A stretch of 33,553 nucleotides of DNA from Pseudomonas amygdali (lineage in GTDB: Bacteria; Pseudomonadota; Gammaproteobacteria; Pseudomonadales; Pseudomonadaceae). Each line of letters begins with the position of its first letter. The first letter of the stretch is position 1. The stretch covers positions 1 to 33,553 of the forward strand of contig NZ_LKBW01000285.1 of the NCBI RefSeq assembly GCF_002699855.1. Direction: 5' to 3'. The position numbers were made by a program, and so were the translations under genes. Below are positions 7,442 through 16,291 of this stretch, piece by piece. The notes under the pieces are model-generated. The model was not told the DNA's origin, made no database searches, and saw only the letters and a list, made by a program, of their open reading frames with translations.

Positions 7442-8014
7442 ATGAACTACAAAAAAGCCCTTGGCGCCCTCGCGCTGCTGCTGATCCCGACCCTGGCGCT
7501 GGCCCACCCCGGTCATGGCGATAACGGTCTGATAGCGGGTATCAGCCACCCGATTGGCGGTCTGGATCATTTGCTGGCAATGCTTGCCGTCGGCTTGTGG
7601 GCCGCACAACAGCAAGGTTCCGCACGCTGGGCGCTGCCCTGCACTTTCGTCGGCACCATGCTGATCGGCGGCGTGTTGGGCTTTGAAGGTCTGAACCTGC
7701 CAGCACTGGAAAGCGGCATTGCCGCGTCGGTACTGGCGCTGGGTCTGGCTGTGGCACTGGCGGTGCGTCCGCCCTTGGCACTGGCCGTTGCAGCGACAGC
7801 ACTGTTTGCGTTGTTCCACGGTGTGGCGCATGGCCTTGAGCTTCCGGACATGTCCAGCCCATGGGCTTACGCAGCAGGCTTCGTGGCAGCGACTGCAGCC
7901 TTGCACGCGGCAGGTTATGCCGTGGTTCGCGTATTGCCTCAGGCGGCAGCACCGCTGGTGCGCATCGCAGGTGCAGCTTCTGCGGCAACGGGTGTGTGGT
8001 TGCTGGCGGGCTGA
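7442..8014 (+). CDS. ureJ: HupE/UreJ-family nickel permease-like membrane protein
   Basis: This 190-residue protein has a signal-like N-terminal helix ending in ALA (residues 19-21), followed directly by the metal motif HPGHGD (22-27). Cleavage there would leave His at the mature N-terminus. About six hydrophobic segments follow, including the family-typical HPIGGLDHLLAMLAVGLWA and LFHGVAHG stretches. HupE/UreJ proteins are secondary nickel (or cobalt) transporters, and this one is placed as the last gene of the ureEFG operon, 25 bases after ureG. A clear AAGGA ribosome binding site supports ATG at 7442 rather than an upstream start inside ureG. Confidence 0.9.
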   Translation: MNYKKALGALALLLIPTLALAHPGHGDNGLIAGISHPIGGLDHLLAMLAVGLWAAQQQGSARWALPCTFVGTMLIGGVLGFEGLNLPALESGIAASVLALGLAVALAVRPPLALAVAATALFALFHGVAHGLELPDMSSPWAYAAGFVAATAALHAAGYAVVRVLPQAAAPLVRIAGAASAATGVWLLAG

Positions 8015-8067
8015 TCGGATTTCCGCTGGTCATACCCACTTCGTCTGGAAAAATCAGCCAGGGTCGA

Positions 8068-8487
8068 TCAGCGGGAAAGCGCAGGAATGCGGTACAGGTA
8101 GAGCAGCACTGCGCTGGCAAACGCCAGCAGGCAGACCGGCAAAGGGTGCAAGCCGAACAGCACTGCGATGGCGGCGATCCAGGCGGGCAGCCCGGCAGCG
8201 AGAAAGGCCAGACGGCGGACAGCAGCGAGTTTGAGCCATGCTGCCGGCTCTTCCGGCGTGTCGAGTGCAGCCTGGGTAGCCGTTAACGCTCGCTTGTAAG
8301 CCCCGAAGGGCTTCAGGCTGACGAACATCGAGCCTATCCCGGCAATGAACAGCGGTATCGCCAACACAGGAATGAGCGGCTCGCTGGCACCGAAAAACAC
8401 ACAGACCACCAGCAATGGTGCCAAGGTCAGACCCAGTTGACGCCACCACGCCATTTCCAGCTTTTGGCGCACCTCGCTGCGTGTCAC
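8068..8487 (-). CDS. small multi-helix inner-membrane protein downstream of ribA
   Basis: This 139-residue protein is of unknown function. It has two hydrophobic blocks (about residues 19-58 and 90-135), each long enough for two helices, separated by a polar stretch with [17 protein letters not shown]. The start is GTG at 8487, whose bases overlap the TGA of ribA (GTGA), so it is probably translationally coupled to ribA. Homologues in pseudomonads are sometimes labelled MFS transporter, but it is far too short for that family. I recall it as conserved next to ribA in Pseudomonas. Confidence 0.7.
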   Translation of the reverse strand: MTRSEVRQKLEMAWWRQLGLTLAPLLVVCVFFGASEPLIPVLAIPLFIAGIGSMFVSLKPFGAYKRALTATQAALDTPEEPAAWLKLAAVRRLAFLAAGLPAWIAAIAVLFGLHPLPVCLLAFASAVLLYLYRIPALSR

Positions 8488-9101
8488 GCGGGGCCGACCT
8501 CGCTTTGATGCTCGTTACCCATCATGTGTCCCAACTTGCCCACCTTGGTCGCCAGATAAAGGCGGTTGTGCGGGTTTTGTCCGGTGTGCAACGGCACACG
8601 CTCGGCGACCGTGATGCCCATGTCGGTCAAGGCTTTGACCTTGCGCGGGTTATTGGTCATCAGACGCAACGATTGAACGCCCAAGTGCTGAAGCATCGGC
8701 AGGCAGATCGCGTAATCGCGCTGGTCGGCAGCAAAGCCCAGACGCTCATTGGCCTCTACTGTGTCAGCGCCGCCATCCTGCAGCTCGTAGGCGCGGATCT
8801 TGTTCATCAGGCCGATACCGCGCCCTTCCTGACGCAGATACAGCAATACGCCGCGCCCTTCGGTAGCAATGGCGCGCAGGGCGGCTTCAAGTTGTGAACC
8901 GCAATCGCAACGCTGACTGAACAGGGCGTCGCCTGTCAGGCATTCGGAATGCACGCGGCCAAGAACCGGCGCACCGTCCGCCACATCGCCCAGACTCAGG
9001 ACGACATGTTCACGGCCGGTTGCCGACTCGATAAAGCCGTGCATGGCAAACTCTGCAAAGGGGGTGGGCAGTTTGGAAGCGGCGACAAATACGACGGGCA
9101 C
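8484..9101 (-). CDS. ribA: GTP cyclohydrolase II
   Basis: RibA opens GTP to 2,5-diamino-6-ribosylamino-pyrimidinone 5'-phosphate, the first step of riboflavin synthesis. The 205-residue protein has the zinc ligands Cys54, Cys65 and Cys67 in [20 protein letters not shown], the catalytic [10 protein letters not shown] segment, and [10 protein letters not shown] near the C-terminus. GTG at 9101 is preferred: an AGGAG lies about 8 bases upstream, and the start gives the family N-terminus [14 protein letters not shown]. An upstream ATG at 9149 would add 16 residues that do not fit. It lies 135 bases after thiL, so it may have its own promoter, and it overlaps the next gene by 4 bases. Confidence 0.95.
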   Translation of the reverse strand: MPVVFVAASKLPTPFAEFAMHGFIESATGREHVVLSLGDVADGAPVLGRVHSECLTGDALFSQRCDCGSQLEAALRAIATEGRGVLLYLRQEGRGIGLMNKIRAYELQDGGADTVEANERLGFAADQRDYAICLPMLQHLGVQSLRLMTNNPRKVKALTDMGITVAERVPLHTGQNPHNRLYLATKVGKLGHMMGNEHQSEVGPA

Positions 9102-9235
9102 CGTGTGCTCCTGATCAGTATGAAGACTGGAAATTCGCAAGATTCGCATTGTAACAGCAGGTTCCTGCGGACGCTCAGGCTGAATTCTCGGGCATTTAGA
9201 TCATAAAGTTCGATAGATAGACGCAGTGCATCGCT

Positions 9236-10201
9236 TCACTGCGCGCTGTCGAAATGCTGGTAGCCACGCGTATCGGGCGTGACATCCAGCCCTGCGCCGT
9301 CGACAACAACGACACCTTGGCCCTTTTCTACCCGGCCAATCACATGCACCGGCCAGCCTTCATCCAGCAAGCTGGCAAGGTGTCCGGACGGCAGCGTGAA
9401 AGCCAGGATGTAATCGTCGCCACCGCTGAGCGCAGCCTGCCGGGCAGACGGCAGATCGAACAACGTCAGCAACTGATCAGACATCGGCAGCCTGTCACGC
9501 TCGACGACCAGCCGGACGCCTGATGCACGGGCAATGTGTCCGCAATCAGCCAGCAGCCCATCGGAGATGTCCAGCGCCGACGTCGCCCTGCCCCGCAATG
9601 CCTGCCCCAGCGCTAGCTGAGGTTGCGGCGACCAGTAGCGGGCCAGCAACGCCTCGGCAATCGAAGCCTCGGCGCTGCGTTGCTTCAATACCAGCGGCAA
9701 CGCGCCTGCGCCATCACCCAGCGCGCCGCCAACGCAGAGCAAATCGCCGGCGCAAGCGCCGCTGCGCGTCAGGGCCGAGCCGGCTGGAACAGCGCCGAAC
9801 ACCGTCAGCGTAAGGCTCAAGGGCCCGCGTGTGGTATCGCCGCCGATCAAACGCAGCGAACAGCCCAGCGCCATGTGATTGAGGCCGCGGGCAAATGCCT
9901 GCAGCCAGTCGGCATCGACCTGCGGGAGGGTCAAGGCAAGGGTAAACGCTACAGGACGAGCGCCCATGGCCGCCAGATCGCTGGCAGATACCGCCAGCGC
10001 GCGCTGGCCAAGCAGAAAGGGGTCGCAGACATCAGGAAAATGCACCCCGGCAACCAGGGTATCGGTCGAGATCGCCAACTGCTCGCCGGGCGCTAACGCC
10101 AGCAGCGCGCAGTCGTCGCCGATCCCCAGGGCAACTTCCTCGCCCACCTGCGCACAGGGCGCGGCGGCGAAGTAATTGCGGATCAGCTCGAACTCTCCCA
10201 T
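9236..10201 (-). CDS. thiL: thiamine-monophosphate kinase
   Basis: ThiL phosphorylates thiamine monophosphate to the active cofactor thiamine diphosphate, using ATP. The 321-residue protein has the GIGDDCALL and STDTLVAGVHF metal-phosphate motifs near the N-terminus, IGGDTTRGP in the middle, and SDGLLAD followed by SGGDDYILAF in the C-terminal AIRS-like domain. It begins 16 bases after nusB in the same direction. In many gammaproteobacteria pgpA follows thiL; here it does not. Confidence 0.95.
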   Translation of the reverse strand: MGEFELIRNYFAAAPCAQVGEEVALGIGDDCALLALAPGEQLAISTDTLVAGVHFPDVCDPFLLGQRALAVSASDLAAMGARPVAFTLALTLPQVDADWLQAFARGLNHMALGCSLRLIGGDTTRGPLSLTLTVFGAVPAGSALTRSGACAGDLLCVGGALGDGAGALPLVLKQRSAEASIAEALLARYWSPQPQLALGQALRGRATSALDISDGLLADCGHIARASGVRLVVERDRLPMSDQLLTLFDLPSARQAALSGGDDYILAFTLPSGHLASLLDEGWPVHVIGRVEKGQGVVVVDGAGLDVTPDTRGYQHFDSAQ

Positions 10202-10217
10202 AAAGATCAGGCGCGAA

Positions 10218-10715
10218 TCAGCGCTTGTGGGCCTTCACTTCGACTTCACGCAGGCGCGGCGCCAGCTTGTCCAGCACACCATTGACGAACTTGTGGCCGT
10301 CAGTAGAACCGTAGACTTTGGCCAGCTCGATGCCTTCGTTGATTGCAACGCGGTAAGGCACGTCGATGCGCTTGAGCAGCTCGAAGGTCGACAGGCGCAG
10401 GACGGCCAGTTCAACCGGGTCGAGTTCTTCGATGGTCAGGTCGAGGCAAGGCGAGAGCGCGGTGTCGATCTCGGTCTTGTTGGTGGCCACACCGTGCAGC
10501 AGTTCACGGAAGTAGGCGCCGTCGACATTGCTGAAATCGTTGTCTACACGAAACTGTGCTTCGATCTCGTTCAACGCATGGCCAGCCATGTGCCACTGAT
10601 AAAGGGCCTGAGTAGCCATCTGCCGCGCTTCGCGACGTTTGGCACTTTTGCCCTTGGCAGCTTCCGGCGATTTGGCGTCGCGCGGGTTGAACTGGTCGGT
10701 ATCGTCGGAAATCAC
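10218..10715 (-). CDS. nusB: transcription antitermination factor NusB
   Basis: This 165-residue helical protein joins NusE (S10) and boxA RNA in antitermination of rRNA operons. It shows the [20 protein letters not shown]-terminal RNA-binding helix, the [17 protein letters not shown] segment, and the [26 protein letters not shown] C-terminal signature. A polar extension of about 25 residues precedes the conserved core. The start GTG at 10715 overlaps the TGA of ribH (GTGA), suggesting coupled translation. Confidence 0.96.
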
Positions 10716-11188
10716 TTGGCCTCCAGCTGCGACAGCAGGCTTACCATTTCAATGGCGGACAGAGCAGCTTCAGCGCCCTTGTTACCGGCCTTGGTGCCGG
10801 AACGCTCGATGGCCTGCTCGATGGAGTCGACGGTCAGTACGCCGAAAGCGACCGGAACGCCGAACTCCATGGACACCTGAGACAAGCCTTTGACGCACTC
10901 GCCTGCAACGTATTCAAAGTGCGGAGTACCGCCACGGATCACCGCACCCAGCGCGACGATGGCCGCAAATTCGCTGCGCTGGGCAACTTTCTGCACGACC
11001 AGCGGAATTTCGAACGCACCCGGCGCACGGATGATGGTGATGTCGCTTTCGCTGACACCGTGGCGTACCAGCGCATCAACGGCACCGCTAACCAGGCTTT
11101 CCACGACGAAGCTGTTGAAACGGCCCACTACCAAGGCGTAGCGGCCTTGTGGGGCGATGAAGGTACCTTCGATGGTCTTCAAGGTCAT
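10712..11188 (-). CDS. ribH: 6,7-dimethyl-8-ribityllumazine synthase
   Basis: RibH condenses the ribityl-aminouracil with 3,4-dihydroxybutanone 4-phosphate to give lumazine, the penultimate riboflavin step, as a pentameric or icosahedral assembly. The 158-residue protein has RFNSFV (substrate binding), the APGAFEIP motif at 55-62, and [14 protein letters not shown] at 81-94 with catalytic His90. It lies 129 bases downstream of ribBX, the largest gap between riboflavin genes here. Confidence 0.97.
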
Positions 11189-11317
11189 TCGGTGAGTCTC
11201 GTATTAAAGAGCAAGCCCGCCTTGGGGCGGACTTTGAGGGATATTAGGCCACGAATCGCAACTGTCAGGCCAAAAGCTGCGAAAAACCGTCTTTCGCACG
11301 CCCCGACCTGCCGGTAT

Positions 11318-12409
11318 TTATTCGGAGGGCACGTATTCTACAACTTCCAGATCGAAACCGGATATCGCATTGAACTTCATCGGTGAACTCATCAGGCGCA
11401 TTTTGCGCACGCCGAGGTCACGAAGGATCTGCGAACCGGCACCCACCGTGCTGTAAGTGGTCGGCGTCTTGATCGGTTGCTGCCCTGCGGTTTCGCGGAT
11501 ATGTGCCAGCAATACATCGCCATCCAAGGGGTGACCAAGCAACAGCACAACACCGCTGCCCGCCTCGGAAACCGCTCGCATGGCGGCGCGCAGGCTCCAG
11601 CGGCCGGGCTGTTTGACCATCAGCAGGTCGCGCAGCGGGTCCATGTTGTGCACGCGAACCAGCGTGGGTTCTTCTGCGCAGATCTTGCCCAGGGTCAGCG
11701 CCAGATGCACGTCGCCCTCGACCGAATCGCGGTAGGTCACCAGGTTGAAACTGCCCAGTTCGCTGTCCATCGGCTGCTCGGCAATCCGCTGAACGGTACG
11801 TTCATGGATCATCCGGTAGTGAATCAGGTCGGCAATGGTGCCGATCTTGATGTCGTGTTGCCGGGCAAATTCTTCAAGTTCGACGCGACGCGACATGGTG
11901 CCGTCGTCGTTCATGACTTCGCAGATCAGCCCCGTCGGTTCGAAGCCTGCCATGCGCGCCAGGTCGCAGGCCGCTTCGGTATGACCGGCGCGAGCCAGGG
12001 TGCCGCCAGCCTGAGCCATCAGCGGGAAGATGTGCCCAGGACTGACGATGTCTTCTGCTTTGGCTTCTTTGGCAGCGGCGGCCTGAACGGTGCGTGCCCT
12101 GTCGGCTGCGGAGATACCGGTGGTCACGCCTTCCGCGGCTTCAATGGAGACGGTGAACTTGGTGCCGAAGCCGGAGCCGTTACGCGGTGCCATCAGCGGC
12201 AGTTTGAGAGTTTCGCAGCGCTCGCGGGTCATCGGCATGCAGATCAGGCCACGGGCGAAACGCGCCATGAAGTTGATGTGCTCGGGCTGCACACATTCGG
12301 CGGCCATGATCAGGTCGCCTTCGTTCTCACGGTCTTCGTCATCCATGAGGATGACCATCTTGCCCTGGCGAATGTCTTCAACCAGTTCTTCGATAGTATT
12401 GAGCGCCAC
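11318..12409 (-). CDS. ribBX: 3,4-dihydroxy-2-butanone 4-phosphate synthase with degenerate RibA-like domain (RibBX type)
   Basis: The N-terminal half (about 1-200) is an intact RibB: the acidic metal-binding [11 protein letters not shown] at 23-33, GHIFPL at 125-130 and AGHTEA at 141-146. It converts ribulose 5-phosphate to 3,4-dihydroxybutanone 4-phosphate. The C-terminal half (about 215-363) aligns with GTP cyclohydrolase II but lacks the three zinc cysteines: the counterpart of the [17 protein letters not shown] region reads [14 protein letters not shown]. The [10 protein letters not shown] and TNNPRKV segments are also lost. This is the RibBX architecture described in proteobacteria. A functional RibA is encoded nearby at 8484-9101. 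The start is GTG at 12409 with a G-rich site before it. Confidence 0.92.
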   Translation of the reverse strand: MALNTIEELVEDIRQGKMVILMDDEDRENEGDLIMAAECVQPEHINFMARFARGLICMPMTRERCETLKLPLMAPRNGSGFGTKFTVSIEAAEGVTTGISAADRARTVQAAAAKEAKAEDIVSPGHIFPLMAQAGGTLARAGHTEAACDLARMAGFEPTGLICEVMNDDGTMSRRVELEEFARQHDIKIGTIADLIHYRMIHERTVQRIAEQPMDSELGSFNLVTYRDSVEGDVHLALTLGKICAEEPTLVRVHNMDPLRDLLMVKQPGRWSLRAAMRAVSEAGSGVVLLLGHPLDGDVLLAHIRETAGQQPIKTPTTYSTVGAGSQILRDLGVRKMRLMSSPMKFNAISGFDLEVVEYVPSE

Positions 12410-12425
12410 GCGGCACCCCCTTGAT

Positions 12426-13088
12426 TCAGGATTTGAGGTAGCCGTTCTCGGCCAGAAAGCTTTCGGTGATCGTGCCGTGGCCCGGCTCGGCGGCCTTGTC
12501 GCCCAGCAGCAGGCGCTCCAGGTAACGTGCCAGCAGGTCTACTTCCAGGTTGACCTTACGGCCAGGCTGGTAGTCGGCCATGATGGTTTCGCTGAGGGTG
12601 TGCGGCACGATGGTCAGTTCGAACTCGGCACCATTGACCGAGTTGACCGTCAGGCTGGTGCCGTCGACCGTGATCGAGCCTTTATGGGCGATGTATTTGG
12701 CCAGCTCGCGCGGAGCACGCACCGTAAACTGAATGGCGCGGGCGTTATCGGCACGGGAAACAATTTCGCCCACGCCGTCGACATGGCCGCTGACCAGATG
12801 GCCGCCCAGACGCGTAGTCGGGGTCAGGGCCTTTTCCAGGTTGACCCGGCTGCCGCTCTTCAGATCGACGAAGGCAGTTACGGTCAGGGTTTCACGACTG
12901 ACGTCAGCCCAGAAGCCGTCGCCGGGCAATTCGACGGCGGTCAGGCATACGCCATTGACGGCAATGCTGTCGCCAAGCTTGACGTCGCTCAGGTCGAGCT
13001 TGCCGGTCTCCACGTGAACGCGGACGTCGCCGCCCTTGGGAGTCAGGGCGCGGATGCTGCCGATGGATTCGATAATGCCGGTAAACAT
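12426..13088 (-). CDS. ribE: riboflavin synthase alpha subunit
   Basis: RibE dismutates two lumazine molecules into riboflavin and the ribityl-aminouracil. The 220-residue protein has two lumazine-binding repeats: the first begins MFTGIIE with the conserved VNGVCLT, the second begins near [11 protein letters not shown] with the matching VDGTSLT. A GGAGG ribosome binding site stands 5-6 bases before the ATG. It lies 47 bases after ribD and 16 bases before ribBX. Some Pseudomonas annotations call this gene ribC. Confidence 0.97.
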   Translation of the reverse strand: MFTGIIESIGSIRALTPKGGDVRVHVETGKLDLSDVKLGDSIAVNGVCLTAVELPGDGFWADVSRETLTVTAFVDLKSGSRVNLEKALTPTTRLGGHLVSGHVDGVGEIVSRADNARAIQFTVRAPRELAKYIAHKGSITVDGTSLTVNSVNGAEFELTIVPHTLSETIMADYQPGRKVNLEVDLLARYLERLLLGDKAAEPGHGTITESFLAENGYLKS

Positions 13089-13135
13089 GGGTCCTCCGGG
13101 AGAACAAGGGCTGCGCGCAAGGCGAAAGCCGGGAA

Positions 13136-14272
13136 TTATACGCCGGGTGCGCGCACAGGGAGAGCGATGACTCGCCAGTCATTACCGACGGCACGCATTT
13201 GCACGATGTTCAGCTCCAGCGCTTCGCTCATCTGCGCCAGCGGCAGGTCGAGCAGCGGCCGGGCCGATGAGCCGAGAAACTTGCCGGCAATGAATATCTG
13301 AAACTCGTCGACCAGCCCGAGACGCGCAAAGGCACCCGCCAGCCGCGGACCGGCTTCGACCAGCACTTCATTGACGCCACGCGTGGCCAGTTCGCCCATC
13401 AACTTGCGCAGGTCCACATGACCGGCGCTGTCAGCCAGTGCCAGCATTTCGTGGCCTTCTTCCTGATAGCGACCTCGCGCCGACGCCGCAGCACAGGTCA
13501 CGACCAGCGCACTGCCCGCCTGAAAGAACGGCGCGTCCAGCGGCACGCGCAGACGACCGTCAATCAATACCCGCAGGGGCGGACGCGCAGCGGCCAGCGC
13601 GGTCAATTCTGCATTGAGACCCAACTCATCGGGGCGCACGGTGAGGCGGGCCTTGTCGGCCAGCACCGTATCGGCTCCGGTCAGCACTACGCTCGACTGC
13701 GCGCGCAGACGCTGAACGGCGGAACGCGCCTCGGGACCGGTGATCCACTGGCTTTCGCCGCTGGCCATAGCGGTTCGGCCATCCAGGCTCATGGCCATCT
13801 TCACGCGTATGTAGGGCTGTCCGGTTTCCATGCGCTTGAGAAAGCCTTTGTTCAGCGCTCGCGCTTCGCTTTCCAGCACGCCGCATTGAACGCCGATACC
13901 AGCATTCATCAGGCGCAACAGGCCACGACCGGACACGTCAGGGTTGGGGTCCTGCATGGCCGCGACGACCCGCGCCAGCCCGGCGTTGACCAGCGCATCG
14001 GCACAGGGCGGCGTGCGCCCCTGGTGGCTGCACGGTTCAAGGGTGACGTAGGCGGTCGCGCCTCTGGCAAGTTCGCCGGCCTGGCGCAGGGCATGCACTT
14101 CGGCATGCGGCTCGCCAGCCCGTACATGCCAGCCCTCACCGACGATCTGGCCGTCACGCACAATAACGCAGCCGACGCGCGGGTTGGGGTGCGTGGAGTA
14201 GAGCCCGTTACGCGCCAGCTCCAGCGCACGCGCCATGTAATGAACGTCGAGAGCCGCCTGTTCAGTCAGCAA
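13136..14272 (-). CDS. ribD: bifunctional diaminohydroxyphosphoribosylaminopyrimidine deaminase / reductase
   Basis: RibD carries out the second and third steps of riboflavin synthesis. The N-terminal cytidine-deaminase-type domain has the zinc motif HAEVHAL and then [11 protein letters not shown]. The C-terminal NADPH-dependent reductase domain has [12 protein letters not shown] and the [12 protein letters not shown] motif. The predicted length is 378 residues. The best start is a TTG at 14272, five bases after the stop of nrdR, with AAGGAA overlapping the end of nrdR as its ribosome binding site. A shorter start at the internal Met13 is possible but is poorly placed. Confidence 0.94.
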   Translation of the reverse strand: MLTEQAALDVHYMARALELARNGLYSTHPNPRVGCVIVRDGQIVGEGWHVRAGEPHAEVHALRQAGELARGATAYVTLEPCSHQGRTPPCADALVNAGLARVVAAMQDPNPDVSGRGLLRLMNAGIGVQCGVLESEARALNKGFLKRMETGQPYIRVKMAMSLDGRTAMASGESQWITGPEARSAVQRLRAQSSVVLTGADTVLADKARLTVRPDELGLNAELTALAAARPPLRVLIDGRLRVPLDAPFFQAGSALVVTCAAASARGRYQEEGHEMLALADSAGHVDLRKLMGELATRGVNEVLVEAGPRLAGAFARLGLVDEFQIFIAGKFLGSSARPLLDLPLAQMSEALELNIVQMRAVGNDWRVIALPVRAPGV

Positions 14273-14277
14273 TGCAC

Positions 14278-14742
14278 TTATTCCTTACCCGGCTCGCGGG
14301 CCAGACGGTCGATTTCTTCACGAAATTCGTTGAGGTCCTGAAAGCGGCGGTACACCGAGGCGAAGCGGATGTAGGCCACTTCATCGAGCTTTTGCAGCTC
14401 GGCCATGACCAGTTCGCCAACCACCAGCGATTTGACTTCGCGCTCGCCGGTCGCTCGCAGCTTGTGCTTGATGTGCACCAGTGCCGCCTCAAGGCGCTCG
14501 ACACTCACCGGACGCTTTTCAAGCGCACGTTGCATACCGGCGCGCAGTTTTTCTTCATCGAAAGGCTGACGACTGCCATCCTGTTTGATCAGACGCGGCA
14601 AAACCAGCTCGGCAGTTTCGAACGTCGTGAAGCGCTCGCCGCAGGCCAGACACTCGCGTCGGCGGCGTACTTGCTCGCCTTCGGCGACGAGGCGGGAGTC
14701 GATGACTTTGGTGTCATTGGCACCGCAGAAGGGACAGTGCAT
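14278..14742 (-). CDS. nrdR: ribonucleotide reductase repressor NrdR
   Basis: NrdR is an ATP/dATP-sensing repressor of ribonucleotide reductase genes. The 154-residue protein has a zinc ribbon with CPFC at residues 3-6 and CLAC at 31-34, with RRRREC between, followed by an ATP-cone domain from about residue 49. ATG at 14742 gives the canonical MHCPFCG start; an upstream in-frame start at 14796 would add 18 unrelated residues. It heads the minus-strand riboflavin cluster and lies only five bases ahead of ribD. Confidence 0.97.
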   Translation of the reverse strand: MHCPFCGANDTKVIDSRLVAEGEQVRRRRECLACGERFTTFETAELVLPRLIKQDGSRQPFDEEKLRAGMQRALEKRPVSVERLEAALVHIKHKLRATGEREVKSLVVGELVMAELQKLDEVAYIRFASVYRRFQDLNEFREEIDRLAREPGKE

Positions 14743-14918
14743 GGTGGCTGGCAACGAAAGAATGAGGAGCGCCATGTTAGCGCATCCTGCTGGCAAGACA
14801 AGGCTGAGGGTTTACGGTATATAGACGCGCATTAAAGCGATGTGAAATTGCCTGCGCTCGGTAATACTGCATGCATGGCGTCACTCAGCCTTTCGATTTT
14901 TGTCTTGTGGAGCTCTTG

Positions 14919-15368
14919 ATGACGTTACGCCCCGTTATTCTACTCGGCCTCATTGGCTTGCTGGCCGCGTGCAGCAGCAATGACGCGCCAAAACCGGCTG
15001 CGGCACCGCCCGTCGCCCCGGCAATCAAAGTGCCTGCCGGGCCCGGCCCGCTGCAACCGTACCAACGTGAACTCAGCGGGCAACTGCTCGGCGTACCTGC
15101 CGGGGCCGAGGTCGAACTGGCGATGCTGGTGATCGACGAGCGCGGTCGTCCACAGAAGCTGCTGACCAACACCTTGCTGAAGGGCAACGGCCAGTCATTG
15201 CCGTTCCAGTTACGCTTCAACCCGGAAGCCTTTCCGGTAGGCGGGCGTGTCGAACTGCGCGGCCGTGCCAGTCAGTCGGGGCAATTGATACTGCACCTGC
15301 CGTCGATGCGCATCGACCAGCCCACCACTCAGGCACTGGGGCAATTGCAATTCGTCAAGGCGCCATGA
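14919..15368 (+). CDS. YbaY-family lipoprotein
   Basis: This 149-residue protein has a lipoprotein signal with lipobox LAAC (Cys18), followed by a Pro/Ala-rich linker (about 20-45). The remainder is a beta-rich YbaY/META-like domain with LSGQLLGVPAGAEVELAMLVIDERGR and GQSLPFQLRFNPEAF. It is probably anchored in the outer membrane facing the periplasm. GGAG stands before the ATG at 14919; an in-frame start at 14871 would place the signal sequence too far in. The stop overlaps the start of the next gene (ATGA), so the two are likely coupled. Function in the family is not well defined. Confidence 0.8.
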   Translation: MTLRPVILLGLIGLLAACSSNDAPKPAAAPPVAPAIKVPAGPGPLQPYQRELSGQLLGVPAGAEVELAMLVIDERGRPQKLLTNTLLKGNGQSLPFQLRFNPEAFPVGGRVELRGRASQSGQLILHLPSMRIDQPTTQALGQLQFVKAP

Positions 15369-16018
15369 CTGCTCCGCGACACCTTCAGGACGCGCTGAGC
15401 GAACTGCTCGGCGACGCCCGGCTGGTTGTCACAACGTTGCCGGGCACTGAGCTGAAACTGTGGCTGATCGACGATGCCAACATGGACCGTCCCTTCAGCC
15501 CGGATGAAACGCGCCGCATTCTGGAAGAGCCACCGTACTGGAGCTTCTGCTGGGCCAGCGGCCTGGCTCTGGCGCGCTTTCTGGCCGAAAACCCGTACTG
15601 GGTAGAAGGCAAGCGTGTACTGGATTTCGGTGCTGGTTCGGGCGTGGCAGGTATTGCCGCGCTGAGGGCCGGGGCACTTGAGGTGGTGGCCTGTGATCTC
15701 GACCCGTTGGCGATCGCTGCCTGCCGGGCCAATGCCGAACTCAACCAGGTGCAGTTAAGCTACTCGACGGATTTTTTCGCCGAAGCGGATCGCTTTGATC
15801 TGATTCTGGTTGCCGACGTGCTGTACGACCGCGCCAACCTGCCGCTGCTGGATCAATTTCTGTCCCGGGGCCGCGAAGCACTGGTGGCAGACTCCCGCGT
15901 GCGCGACTTCAAGCACGCTGCTTACCAGCGCCTGACGATGCTGCATGCGCACACCCTGCCGGACCTGGCTGAACCCCACGAGTTTCGGGATGTGAGTCTG
16001 TATCATGCGGCGCGGTGA
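15365..16018 (+). CDS. class I SAM methyltransferase, ETFB-lysine / METTL20-like
   Basis: This 217-residue protein has a Rossmann SAM-binding domain with motif I VLDFGAGSG at 85-93 and the acidic CDLDP at 110-114. A later VADVLYDRANLPLLDQFL segment corresponds to motif IV. The PPYWSFCWASGLALARFL stretch before motif I resembles the electron-transfer-flavoprotein beta-subunit lysine methyltransferases (METTL20 family) and related PrmA-like enzymes. The probable role is protein lysine methylation; the substrate is inference. The gene overlaps the lipoprotein gene by 4 bases. Confidence 0.75.
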   Translation: MTAPRHLQDALSELLGDARLVVTTLPGTELKLWLIDDANMDRPFSPDETRRILEEPPYWSFCWASGLALARFLAENPYWVEGKRVLDFGAGSGVAGIAALRAGALEVVACDLDPLAIAACRANAELNQVQLSYSTDFFAEADRFDLILVADVLYDRANLPLLDQFLSRGREALVADSRVRDFKHAAYQRLTMLHAHTLPDLAEPHEFRDVSLYHAAR

Positions 16019-16060
16019 GCGCTAAATAACAGCTCGGGAGCGCTCAGCTAAACGGTCTCT

Positions 16061-16150
16061 GTAGGAGCGAACTTGTTCGCGAAGGAGGTCGTTCGAACGA
16101 TAACTTTCCAGAGCGTTTTCCGTCCCTTTCGCGAACATGTTCGCTCCCAC
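16061..16150. repeat. pair of inverted REP elements
   Basis: A REP unit reading GTAGGAGCGAACTTGTTCGCGAA occupies 16061-16083. Its inverse, reading TTCGCGAACATGTTCGCTCCCAC, occupies 16128-16150. Between them lies a perfect 12-bp palindrome (TCGTTCGAACGA, 16089-16100). This is the typical arrangement of Pseudomonas REP doublets in the gap between two genes. Confidence 0.85.
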
Positions 16151-16291
16151 GGCCTTCGGCGAGAATCACAAGCAGATGTGTGGATAGCGCTGAGCGTGCG
16201 GGGCAAGGACGATGCCCCACCGCCGACGCCGCTTTCAGCATTGCCCTGCGGGCTTTATAGTTGGCGGCATTCAGATTCTTCGAGACGTGCA

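Noticed and set aside
11189..11317. possible FMN riboswitch in the gap before ribH
   Set aside because: The conserved RFN blocks are not present; there is only a small CCGCC-TTGG-GGCGG hairpin.
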